Both the position numbers and the translations under genes were made by a program. Of a stretch of 64,000 nt of DNA, positions 23,501 to 43,300 are shown one piece after another; position 1 is the stretch's first letter, and each line of letters begins with the position of its first letter. Below the pieces are notes generated by a model. The model worked only from the letters and a program-made list of their open reading frames with translations. It ran no database searches and had not been told where the DNA came from. The stretch covers positions 73,666,001-73,730,000 of the forward strand of contig JAUMIR010000003.1 of assembly GCA_030847615.1 (NCBI GenBank), read 5' to 3'. Origin of the DNA: Gambelia wislizenii. Lineage: Eukaryota; Chordata; Lepidosauria; Squamata; Crotaphytidae.

Positions 23501-25054
23501 ATCAGTTAAGAGCTGGCTGAGTCTATGAGCAGGACAAGAACTGAAACCTAGAACTTAGTACAGAGGAAAGTGGTGTGCCAAAATCATGAAGAACTGGATG
23601 TTCAACATAGAGCCATAAAACACCAAGAGAGAAGGAGAACGCTCTATGAGGTGGGTCAGGATATAGCCTCTGACTTCCATCTGTGTAGCCTCCAAGGCCC
23701 CTGGCACATTCCCAAAAGCTCCCCTCCCATATTTTTTCAGGCCTGAAAACTCTCCAGATTCTTTCAATCTCCCACAAATGGCTAGTTTGCATCCTTTCTT
23801 CTCATAACCACCAGAACCCATCAAAATCTTTCAGGCTGCAATCTAGACTGATGACACCCCAGAAATGACCATTTTGAGCGGGGGTTTGCCCCCAAACCAT
23901 CAGAAATGTTTCCAAACTGCAAAACAGCCTGACAATGACCTGGAAGTGACATGATATCACTTCCAGTGTACCACCAACTTGCTAGAATACCCTGCAGGGA
24001 GTGAACAAAAGGGGAGCTGGCTCTGCAACTGCTAATCCTGGTGCAAAGGCCTAACCTTTCTCTGCAGAACTTTGGAGAAGAAGGCACTGATGTAAAAAGG
24101 AAGGTAAAACAACAAAACGACACCAGGACAACAAAATGACAACTTTCTTGATAATAAGCTCAGAAGGGCAAACTGCATATTTGTTCTAGTCCAGTAAGCA
24201 AAACACCAAGTTCTTCCTCTCTGTATCAGGAGGAGAAGGCCTAAAGAGTAGAGGTCTAATATACCAAACTTTTACAGGATTTTTATTGTTACATGTGCAG
24301 AAAGCCAGTGGGTTGGATCTTATCCTGTATGTGCTAACTCACCTATACTGGGTGTTGTTCCTCCTTCCATCAGATTGGCACATAATTCAAGGCGGCCAGC
24401 ACCTGCATCAAGGTCACAATTAAAACCTATTGGAGAGCAATATTTCAACAGGGATGTAGAGTACGAAGAATGGAAGCAATATGGTCCTTGCCCTAATGAA
24501 CGAATACTAGATACTTTTGAGCCATCGTTCATTAACAATGAGTTTTGTCCTCTATATTTAGCTTCTCCTCATAGACTTCAGTCCAAAGAGAACCAATGAG
24601 TATAATAAAAGAATGAGGAATTTGGAGATTTCATCCTGGGCTCTTTGTGACTCTGCTGCTGGACTGATTCATTGCACTAAAGCAAACTAGGACTGCTAAG
24701 GTAATGAAAGTACCTGTAGACAGGATGAACTGTAATTCACTCACATATACTGGCAGCTTGTCCAGCCTAAGAGGTCAGAGCAAGTAACAGCTCTGCAGAC
24801 AATTATAATAGAATCATGGAGTTGGAAGAGACCTCAAGGGCCATCCAGTCCAACCTCCTGCCATGCAGGAATACCCAATCAAATCATTCCCAACAGATGG
24901 CCATCCAGCCTCTGTTTAAAAACAATTAAAAGGAAGTGTCCTGAATCTTGTGTCACTAATGGAGAGCAGAGTTTTGGGGGTTACCTCCTCTTTCTGCATT
25001 CACAGCAGACTCCACTGAATCAACACATACTTCCATAAGAAAGCCATTGGCCAT
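9428..25054 (-). CDS. CUTC: CUTC, copper homeostasis protein CutC homologue
   Basis: Copper-binding TIM-barrel protein of the CutC family, cytosolic and nuclear in mammals. Coding exons in transcript order: 25054-24985, 24402-24343, 23470-23261, 19810-19775, 19042-18909, 18230-18203, 16932-16827, 9539-9428. All junctions are GT-AG with compatible phases, giving 251 aa ending at TAG. Recognisable stretches are NGFLMEVCVDSVESAVNAE, EGGTTPS, MIRPRGGDFLYSDRE, GADGLVFGALTEDG, RPLPVTFHRAFDM, LTSGCDSSALEGLPLIKR and EFHCSARS. The Cys of EVCVDS and of LELC, proposed copper ligands, are present. Oddities: the family motif GADRIELC reads GAGRLELC, and MPGGGI reads VPGGGI. No ATG in the matching frame was found in the CpG-rich first exon, so translation probably starts at the ATG of MANGF in the second exon, some 20 residues inside the human start. 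The last intron (9540-16826) carries a DIRS element and a Tigger-like element. It diverges from COX15. Confidence 0.95.
9893..10023 (+). repeat. DIRS left inverted terminal repeat
   Basis: It starts at attcatcctgggatggca and runs to the ccttccctgccagttt word. The reverse complement of 15293-15431 repeats it with modest divergence, including the shared gttctttttctgttt stretch. Confidence 0.85.
10200..10320. repeat. DIRS internal complementary region
   Basis: The left half (about 10205-10270) read in reverse gives gtgaatattcattctgagat and gaatgaaacatttggactta, matching the sequence at and just outside the left terminal repeat (9870-9925). The right half repeats the gggatggca...gagctattcactttgattggg end. 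This is the template needed in the DIRS model to regenerate full termini through a circular intermediate. Confidence 0.8.
10365..11450 (-). pseudogene. DIRS tyrosine recombinase, broken
   Basis: The N-terminal domain (IYDRTWKTFEKC region) lies at about 11174-11450, the SGRQVSELAIL block with the first catalytic Arg in the frame 10617-11105, and HSTRSVVTS (His-x-x-Arg) with FVRHYKLD (nucleophilic Tyr) in the frame 10365-10610. The parts are in order but in different frames, so the gene is frameshifted while the catalytic signature residues remain visible. Confidence 0.85.
11587..12093 (-). pseudogene. DIRS RNase H domain
   Basis: The frame contains LTTDACLTGWGAH and INFLELKAVRLVLPHF, the Asp and Glu blocks of DIRS-type RNase H. 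It directly follows the reverse transcriptase on the same strand. A second frame at 11174-11962 overlaps it; only the C-terminal part of that frame is real, as recombinase. Confidence 0.8.
12180..12953 (-). pseudogene. DIRS reverse transcriptase
   Basis: A 257-codon frame with LRYVN, the FRTLPFGLSLAPRVFTKIL block and the catalytic YLDDIL motif. The two Asp of YLDD are intact, but an expected SVDLKEAY-type catalytic Asp reads SVNPREAY, so the enzyme is probably dead. Continuity with RNase H is broken between 12093 and 12180. Confidence 0.85.
13637..14754 (-). pseudogene. DIRS gag-like region
   Basis: Two open stretches (13948-13637, rich in Asp, Glu and Met, and 14754-14179, rich in Ser, Thr and Gln) lie upstream of the reverse transcriptase, where DIRS elements encode their gag-like protein. 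No zinc knuckle is visible. The assignment rests mainly on position. Confidence 0.5.
15698..16774. mobile_element. Tigger-like element with GC-rich internal repeats
   Basis: The ends caattgtcccctcaatttt and the complement of aaaaggaagggactg are flanked by TA (15696-15697 and 16775-16776). Inside, ttccctgtggggcaaaaagctgaagacc-type units recur several times between about 16000 and 16380, followed by CAG-rich sequence to 16690. Several overlapping open frames here are products of base composition. It lies between CUTC exon 8 of this annotation and the DIRS element. Confidence 0.7.
17193..17423. mobile_element. Tigger-like MITE, intact 231-bp copy
   Basis: The inverted ends cagttgccccttcatattt and the complement of tggagggacaactg are flanked by TA on both sides. 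Internal words gataccaaaatccatgaata and ttatataagatggcaaaatc define the family whose copies at 27801-28540 and 41698-42541 are each split by a LINE. Confidence 0.85.
20340..20870 (+). mobile_element. L2/CR1-group LINE 3' fragment with (AT)n
   Basis: The block runs from ttacctttaaaggcataaat, through the frame with LGLKYLEKHLL, to RTFLLWHTGFGTHSLRNFK, the typical C-terminal end of L2-type ORF2. An (AT)n run at about 20529-20561 interrupts it. The tail is near 20870. Confidence 0.6.
21560..22850. repeat. GC-rich tandem array, about 140-bp units
   Basis: At least five units share ggctttggcgggta, a gaggcccgagtcgagggagg-like centre and the inverted tacccgccaaagcc, so each unit is itself a hairpin. 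Units begin near 21685, 21828, 22498, 22645 and 22780. The array is split by the solo LTR at 21963-22486. Long open frames across it are by-products of GC content. Confidence 0.8.
21963..22486 (+). mobile_element. Solo LTR of an endogenous retrovirus
   Basis: A 524-bp insertion begins TGTGGGAGG and ends CTGTAACA, with TATA-like tatataaact at 22281, AATAAA at 22426-22431 and a T-rich U5. It is flanked by GCGTAC (21957-21962) and GTGTAC (22487-22492), a 6-bp target duplication with one change that fits CpG decay. No internal viral genes are present, so it is a recombined solo LTR. It carries no protein. Confidence 0.8.
24809..24925 (-). mobile_element. CR1 LINE 3' end in CUTC intron
   Basis: The plus strand reads gaatcatggagttggaagag through ccatccagcctctgtttaaa, the reverse complement of a CR1 3' end. 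It lies about 60 bases from CUTC exon 24985-25056. The CR1, the gap and part of the exon recur together at 32850-33250. Confidence 0.85.
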
Positions 25055-25312
25055 TCCTGGAAGAGAAAGAATCAGAAGTTATTAGGCAACAGAGCTCTGC
25101 CTCCAAAGAAAAGAAAAGACAATAGCTGAGAGAGTTGATTCTGTTCACTTTAAATTCCAGTCCCCATTGTGGTTTTCAGTCTTTCATATTCATCCCTCAG
25201 GGACATCAAGCCCCCAGAACCAAAAGACTCATAGATTTCCCAACACTGGTCATTCTACACAACCAAATCCTGGGCGCAGTCATTATAAGGGGTACATATA
25301 GTATGGACAAGA

Positions 25313-25505
25313 AGCCAGCATGGGGTAGCGGTTTGAGTGTTGGACTAAGACTTTGGAGACCAGGGATCAAATTCTTGCTCAGCCATGAAAACACACTGGG
25401 TGACCTTGGGCAAGTCACATACACTCAGCCTCAGAAAACCCTGTGATAGGTTTGCCTTAGGGTTGCCATAAGCTGGAAATGACTTGAAGGCACACAGCAA
25501 CAATA
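25313..25505 (+). mobile_element. tRNA-derived SINE with Bov-B-like tail
   Basis: The order is agccagcatggggtagcg head, tgaccttgggcaagtcaca core and ggaaatgacttgaaggcaca tail, ending in acagcaacaat. It is nearly full length and lies upstream of the first coding exon of CUTC. Confidence 0.8.
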
Positions 25506-25509
25506 GTAT

Positions 25510-27240
25510 GGACAGAAAAGCAGCAGCATCTGCTGCATATATAAGAGAAAACAAAACTGACCACTTTGGCAGCCTGCAGGTTTGCTCTTGGATAACAAAG
25601 AAACTATTTATTTGTTGCTTATCACAAAATGTTTAATACCCCCCCTTTCTTCATGAAGTCTCCCAGAGCAGCAAAGTTAAATCACAATCAAATCAAAATT
25701 TCAAATTAGCACAAAAGCAGCAGTAAGGCTGACAGCTGGTGAGAAGACAGAACAACAGTTTGGGGGGGGGGATCTGAAATTCCAAAATACCTTTAAACTC
25801 CTAGAAAAATAAAAAGGACTTCTTGCACCAAAATGGCATCAGTTTAAGCAGCAACCATAAGAAAGCAGAAACATTACAGCCAAGAAGACTCTAATATCAC
25901 TATTACCTGTGCACTTCTGAAAATGACAGGGATAGAAAAGGACTACAGAATCAGAACTCAATGCCTTGGCAGGTTCACATAGGAAACGGTTTTAAATAGT
26001 AATGCTGAAGAATCTCAGCATCATCGTATTTTTTTAAAAAAAAACAGAATATACATGTGTACCAAGATCTATGTTCCCCTAATTCTTTTGGAAGATTTAG
26101 AATAACCCCTGCTCTTCCAAAAATGAGCAGGATCAAGCTGACTCTCTCAAAATTCAAAGGATTCTGGCTCTCTTGAATGAAGCTGAAGTTGAGATGCATG
26201 GGTAAACTGACAAAAGAGAGCAGCCTTCTTGGCTGATGCAGACCCCAGCATGGAACTTGGCAGTAGCATACGATGCACTAACAACAGTGATTTTTATTAA
26301 GTTTAATGTGCAACCATCCCCCCTAAGCATTGCAGAAAGTTCCCTCTACTCGATCTGCTGAATGTTCAGAGTAAAAACTCATAATATGAAATCATGATTC
26401 TGATAAATTGCAAGAAGGCTTTATGCAATTCCCTGCATGAATCACTGCTTCTCACCTTAAAACACCATGCAGTATAAAAATGACAAGCTCATGGGGCTTA
26501 GGGGCCATTCCTGTTGTTATTGCTTTTGTGTTTGAGAATGTGTTCCTATACAAGTTTGGGTGGCCAGATGCAAGATTTAATACAGGAGCATATGATACAA
26601 ATCCATTTAACAAAGCTTGAAATACAGTAATGACATTTTGGGTTACGGCTCCCAGATTCTCCTAGCCAGTATGGCAAGTAAGCATGCTGGTTAGCTGATA
26701 CTAGGAGTTGTACTCCAAAAAATAACTTTTTGAAGCTCTAATGTATCTTCAATGTTTAATTCCACTATTGTTATTATTTAGTGTTGGTATTCTATTTCTA
26801 CTGGTGTAGAAAACTATTTTGTTAAGTAAGCAATGAGCATTTGTATGACAAAAATTTAAAATGCCAGTAGTAAACACCAGTCTTTAGTGGGTATAGTAAT
26901 TTCATTCTCATTACACTGTTGTAAGAGGAGGGTAGCAAGAACCAATGTATTCATTCAGTAGATCCCAAAAGTGAGGGTTTCTCCTGATCTGTACAAGCTT
27001 TGCTGCCACTCAAAAAAGCAGATCTCTTGTCAGGCAGAAGTTTATTCTGGAATTCCAAATACCAGGCTTAATCAGTGAGTGTGGTCCCTTTTACATTCAT
27101 TAAAACAAGAATTCAAGTGTTTGCTTAAAAGGTGAATTGCTTCTTTATTTCCCGGTTATCAAATAATTCCTGAAGACACAAAACTTATCAGAAAAAAAAT
27201 TCAGCCCCCACTTTTTTTAACACCCCCCCCCAGCAATCGT
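25510..27240. other. CUTC first intron, nothing further recognised
   Basis: AT-rich intron sequence. The only recurring motif is a short ctcccagattctcctag...ctaggagttgtactcc palindrome at about 26645-26720. No conserved frame is seen. Confidence 0.4.
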
Positions 27241-27246
27241 TTAGGA

Positions 27247-27586
27247 CAGTGGTCCTTAATCTGTGGTCTGAGGACCCCCATGGGTCCATGATGTCATCAC
27301 AGGCTGTTTGGCCCACCTCTTCCCTGCAGTGGAGTGGCCACGTGACAGGAGCTAAGGCAAAAGCTGGCTGGCTTGGCCTGCACATTGCATTCAATTCACT
27401 CCAGCCACAAACTTGCAGGAAGAAACAGGAAGTCTTCCCTTCCCCTCCAGTGCCTCCGAGGGAAGGTTTAATTATATTATTATTATTATTATTAGAGTTT
27501 TAAATCTTGAGTTAAGACTTGGGAGTCCATGGCAAGAAAAGATATTTAAAGGGGGTCCCTGGCAAACAAAAGGTTACAAGCCATTG
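27247..27586 (+). mobile_element. hAT-like MITE, 340 bp
   Basis: The left end cagtggtccttaatctgtgg and the right end ggttacaagccattg are imperfect inverted copies. Flanks are gtttagga (27239-27246) and gtttaggg (27587-27594), an 8-bp target duplication with one difference, as expected for hAT. A second, inverted copy is at 30001-30372. Confidence 0.8.
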
Positions 27587-27800
27587 GTTTAGGGTGGAGG
27601 ACTGCTGACAGCACCAGCCCACACACGTCCCTTCAGAAGTCCCAGGTAGGCTTGTAAGACTTGCTCCAAGTTTGCGCATAACTGGGAGTATGCTCCCTTG
27701 AATTCGGGGTCAGGGGTACTTCTGAGTAAAAATACATTTTAACTACTTTAGTTAAAAACAAAAAGGCAGGCCCTCCCAAAACAGCCTGAAACCATATATA

Positions 27801-28361
27801 CAAGTTGTCCCTTCATATTCACTGGGATTTGGTTTCCAGGACCCCCCGTGGATACCAAAATCCATGAATACTCTAGTCCCATGATATGCAACAGGGATCA
27901 TCAGCATTGAGGCCATGATATTGAGAACAACAGCTGCGCTGGGCAGGGCACGTTTCTAGGATGGAGGACCATCGCCTCCCCAAAATAGTATTCTATGGTG
28001 AACTCGCCACGGGTCAGAGTAAGAGGGGCGCTTCAAAAAAGCGATACAAGGACTCCCTGAAACAACACCTCAGGCTCGGCCAAATTGATCACCAACAATG
28101 GTCCGCCCTGGCCTCACATTGGGAGGCATGGAGACACACTATCCACAATGCTGCAGCCTTATTTGAGAACTCATGCCGAACAAGTTTGAAGAGAAACGAC
28201 AACGCAGAAAGAATCACAACATGGAAACATCACCCAAGGAAACCTTCTGCTGTGCTTTCTGCAACCGGACTTGTTTATCTCGGATTGGCCTTTTTAGTCA
28301 TCAGCGCGCTTGCAGAAAACGCGGGATGAGTCCTTCCTGAATCTTCGTTTGCGAAGAGAAG

Positions 28362-28401
<40 letters not shown>

Positions 28402-28540
28402 TGGCCTATAGCCAAATGGTGTCCCTTATATAAGATGTCAAAATCAAGCTTTGCTTTTTGATAATTTTTTAAAGAATATTTTCAAGCCGTGAATACTTAA
28501 ATCCGTGGATACAAAAACCGTGGATACAGAGGGACAACTG
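27801..28540 (+). mobile_element. Tigger-like MITE split by a LINE
   Basis: The ends caagttgtcccttcatattc and the complement of cagagggacaactg are flanked by TA. The left arm (27801-27891) and right arm (28396-28540) together match the intact MITE at 17193-17423. The interior 27892-28395 is a LINE fragment. Confidence 0.85.
27892..28395 (+). mobile_element. 5'-truncated LINE ORF2 end with C2H2 finger
   Basis: The frame around 27961-28329 and its neighbours encodes LRWAGHVSRM, RLPKI, YGELATGQ and KRYKDSLKQHL, then a C-x2-C...H-type finger (CAFCNRTCLSRIGLFSHQR, read with one frame change here). This is the C-terminal region of a non-LTR retrotransposon ORF2. The 3' end has a small hairpin (cttcgtttgcgaag) and a (GA)n tail. 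It is flanked by ATGCAA at 27886-27891 and 28396-28401, a target duplication. It is inactive. Confidence 0.8.
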
Positions 28541-29067
28541 TATTCCAGGAAAACCTGGACCCAGAGCTCGTGTGCCAGGGTGGTTGTGACACTGGGGGGG
28601 GGGATGAGGGGTCAATAGGAGAACCCCACCCGCCACGCCTCCCTCTTAATACCAATCTTGGACTGGGAAGGAAGGGCGAGGAAAACCAGGAGGGTAAACC
28701 CTACCGGATATCCGCTCCTGAGCCCGCCCCCCGGATACCCCCCCACCTCCCCTTCCGGCCACCATTCCTGGTTCCAACACCTCCCACTCACCCTCCTGCC
28801 GGGCCCCACTTCCGGTCCCCTCTCCTCCTTCCGCCTCGGGGAAGCCTTGCTCTTGACCCTTCTCTGCGGGAGGCTCCTTGGGGAGCGAAGCCCCGCCCAC
28901 AAGCTCCACCCCTCGCCTCTCACCTGCCTCGGCCGCGCGCGCAAGGAGGCGCCCTCCTCCTCGCTGTCACGTGGGGCCCCGGAGCGCACGACCCACGCGC
29001 TTCGGGAAGGGCTCGCGTTCATTTCCAGGTCAGGGGGAAACTGCTTCCGGGTTGTCTCTTGGCAGCG

Positions 29068-40413
<11,346 letters not shown>

Positions 40414-41104
40414 CCCTGCTCTCTTAAGCCAGCTGTAGAGGATTCAGTTGCTGCCTTACTACATGTGCTGTGAGCTTCTTTGCCTGAAGGCCTTAACATG
40501 AATAGAAAAGGAGGACACTGAAATGCAGCACCTTAACTTCCTGATGTAGAGTGTTTTGTTCAGAAATTTGATGAACAGGAGCCACTATTAGTTGAGTTAT
40601 CTTTTGTGAGGGCGTAAGACAGATCAGACTGTCTCTGTGGCAAGAACTATCCCTATTTCAGCTGTGCCTCAGGTCCTACTTGGCCATCTCTCTGAACCTA
40701 CAGCTGTGATCTAATTTTGGTGGAGTCTCTGCTCCAGGCCTGGGTAACCTATAGCCTTCCAGATGCCCTTGGACTACAATTTCCATACCATTGCTAAATG
40801 AGGATGATGGGAGTTGCAGTTCATCAACATTTGGAGATCTTCCCCACCCCTGCTTGACCCCCCACATATGATGGATAAAAATATAATACAATTAGTATAG
40901 ATTAGGATTATATCCCTTTTGGATATACAATGGTAAATGGCTACATTTTAAGACTGTACTACAGCGGTGGTGGGGCAGGCATACTTTATATGGTGGATTT
41001 TCCATAACAGTATGCCCATGGCTTCTTAGAGTAGAATTTTGTTAACATATGAATATTGAAATATATACTGTACTATAATGCAATTGTTGAACATACCCTT
41101 ATTT

Positions 41105-41110
41105 AATAAA
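41105..41110 (+). other. COX15: COX15 polyadenylation signal
   Basis: AATAAA lies about 690 bases after the COX15 stop codon, followed by a T-rich stretch (ttgtttttgtcc). This suggests a 3' UTR of about 0.7 kb. Confidence 0.65.
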
Positions 41111-41697
41111 AAGCTTCTCCTTTAATTGTTTTTGTCCATGATTTTTACATTGTCCTCATGCAGCCTTCTTTATGACTTAAACAATGGCTATATATATATA
41201 TATATATATTGTAATATCTGATAGTGTGAGGTAGGCCTGGCTTAAGCAATTTTGCTGCCTGAGAGAAAGCAGGAAATGCCCTCCCCCTGCTGGGTGAAGT
41301 TGCACAGTGCTGCTTATTCCGGGCGATACAAATACAAGAACAAATATGACATGAGGCATTCTGGGAGTTGTAGTGCAAAGAACCTGTCCAAGTAGGGTGG
41401 CCCGCTCTCTTATTTCCCAGGATCTCCTTATTCAAGCTATTTTTTTTATCCTCTTGGCTCCCTTATTGACCTATCTCTCCAGAATATTTAGGAAGGTCTG
41501 ACATTCAAATGTCAAGGGCAAGCAAGTGTTTGCATTGATGTCAGAGAGGGGTGTGTATGTGTGTCTGTAAGGGAGGGAGGGAGAGAGAGGGAGGTATGTG
41601 TGTTGTTGCATCTGTGTGCATGTGAGAAAAGGAAGTGCGTGTTTACATGTCCCTGTAAAAGGGGGGAATGGGGTATGTGTGTGCTTTTGCATCTGTA

Positions 41698-42541
41698 CAG
41701 GTCTCCGTCTGTATCCATGGATTTGGTATCCATGGATTTAAGTATTCACAGCTTGAAAATATTCTTTAAAAAATAATAATCCAAAAAGCAAACCTTGATT
41801 TTGCCATCTTATATAAAAACATGGGTCACCTATCGCCACCACCTACGACTCCTCGAGCGCTTTCATCAGCGCTGTCTACGCACAATCCTAAATATACACT
41901 GGACTGATTATGTGACGAATGTTGCTGTCCTTGAGCAAGCAGGGATCATCAGCATTGAGGCCATGATATTGAGAACACAGCTGCGCTGGGCAGGCCACGT
42001 TTCTAGGATGAAGGACCATCGCCTCCCAAAAATACTACTATACGGTGAACTTGCCACGGGTCAGCGTAAGAGGGGCGCTCCAAAAAAGCGATACAAAGAC
42101 TCCCTGAAACAACATCTCAGGCTCGGCCAAATTGATCACCAACAGTGGTCCGCCCTGGCCTCACATCGGGAGGCATGGAGACGCACTATCCGCAATGCTG
42201 CAGCCTTATTTGAGAACTCACGACGAACAAGTCTTGAAGAGAAACGACAACGCAGAAAGAATCACAACCCAAAAACATCACCCAAGGAGACCTTCTGCTG
42301 TGCTTTTTGCAACCGGACTTGTTTATCTCGGATTGGCCTTTTTAGTCATCAGCGCGCTTGCAGAAAGCGCGGGATGAGTCCCTGAATCTTCATTTGCGAA
42401 GAAAAGCCAGAGAGAGAGAGCTAAGAGACACCATTTTGCTATGCCATTGCATACAATGGGACTTGAGTATTCATGGATTTTGGTATCCACGGGGGAGGGG
42501 GGTCCTGGAACCAAACACCAGCGAATATGAAGGGACAACAG
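41698..42541 (-). mobile_element. Tigger-like MITE split by a LINE, second case
   Basis: The arms 41698-41816 and 42421-42541 reassemble the MITE of 17193-17423 in reverse orientation and are flanked by TA (41696-41697 and 42542-42543). The interior is a LINE fragment in plus orientation. Confidence 0.85.
41817..42420 (+). mobile_element. LINE ORF2 end with C2H2 finger, best-preserved copy
   Basis: An uninterrupted frame of about 190 codons reaches its stop at 42385. It contains LLERFHQRCLRTIL, LRWAGHVSRMKDHRLPKIL, GAPKKRYKDSLKQHLRLGQI and the finger CAFCNRTCLSRIGLFSHQRAC. The 3' hairpin and (AG)n tail match the copy at 27892-28395. It is only the C-terminal end of the ORF; the reverse transcriptase core is missing. 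Confidence 0.85.
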
Positions 42542-42929
42542 TATATAAAAGAAGGTTTTTTATTTATGTGGGGGTGATTGTGTGTCTTTATGTGTCTGTT
42601 TTGATAAGATTTCTGTAACCTGGATAGTGCATACATACACAAACATACAAAGCCAATCCAAATATTAAACAATATGGCCCGGCCATTAAAAATGTAATCC
42701 TATACCAATGAACATTTGCTGGAGCAATGCCATGCTGCTAAAAATGTGCAAAATTTGTGGCGGCTAATTCTCCCTTAGATTCATGGCCGACTGTTGGCCG
42801 CCCTCTCTCCAAGGTCCTTTAATATAAGGTGGCCCTGCTTGCCCTGAGCTGCCTGGTTGGATTTAGCCCTCGCTTTCTAGCCAGCCTGAGAAGCAGCTGA
42901 TTCTCATTATTCCCATCAGGGGGACCGAG

Positions 42930-43300
42930 GCTTCTCAAGGAGGGAATGATGAAAGGGCAGCCGCTAGCCAATCAGAACGACTCCTGCGGAGATGGCCTTG
43001 GCCGCAGCTCTGGCCAGCCTCATGCCAAGCGACCAATGGGGACGCGAGGGAAGCCAGGGGGCGGAGCCTTGCTCGTCTGGCTGTCGAACTCCGGGGCTTC
43101 TGCGTTCCATCGGTGCCGAAGGGGTTTCGCGCCATGACGGCTCACAGCTTCGCGCTGCCGGTGATCCTCTTCTCCATCTTCTGGGGACTCGTGGGATTCG
43201 CGGGGCCGTGGCTCGTGCCGAAGGGGCCCAACCGCGGGTGAGGCGCTCCTCCTCCTCCTCTTTGCACGGCCTTCATCCGCGCGTTGCATCTCCGGGTTGC
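42930..43300 (+). promoter_or_regulatory. CpG-rich promoter of ATP6V0E2-like gene
   Basis: GC- and CpG-rich sequence with two CCAAT boxes in useful positions (agccaatcag near 42966 and cgaccaatgg near 43030) surrounds the first exon. The start site was not determined. Confidence 0.65.

Noticed and set aside
28646..28909. CUTC first coding exon starting at MELVGG
   Set aside because: The phase and donor would fit, but the start codon is GTG and no ATG precedes it in frame, so a coding exon is not supported.
41471..41733. His/Thr-rich minus-strand frames
   Set aside because: Translation of a GT-rich low-complexity stretch.
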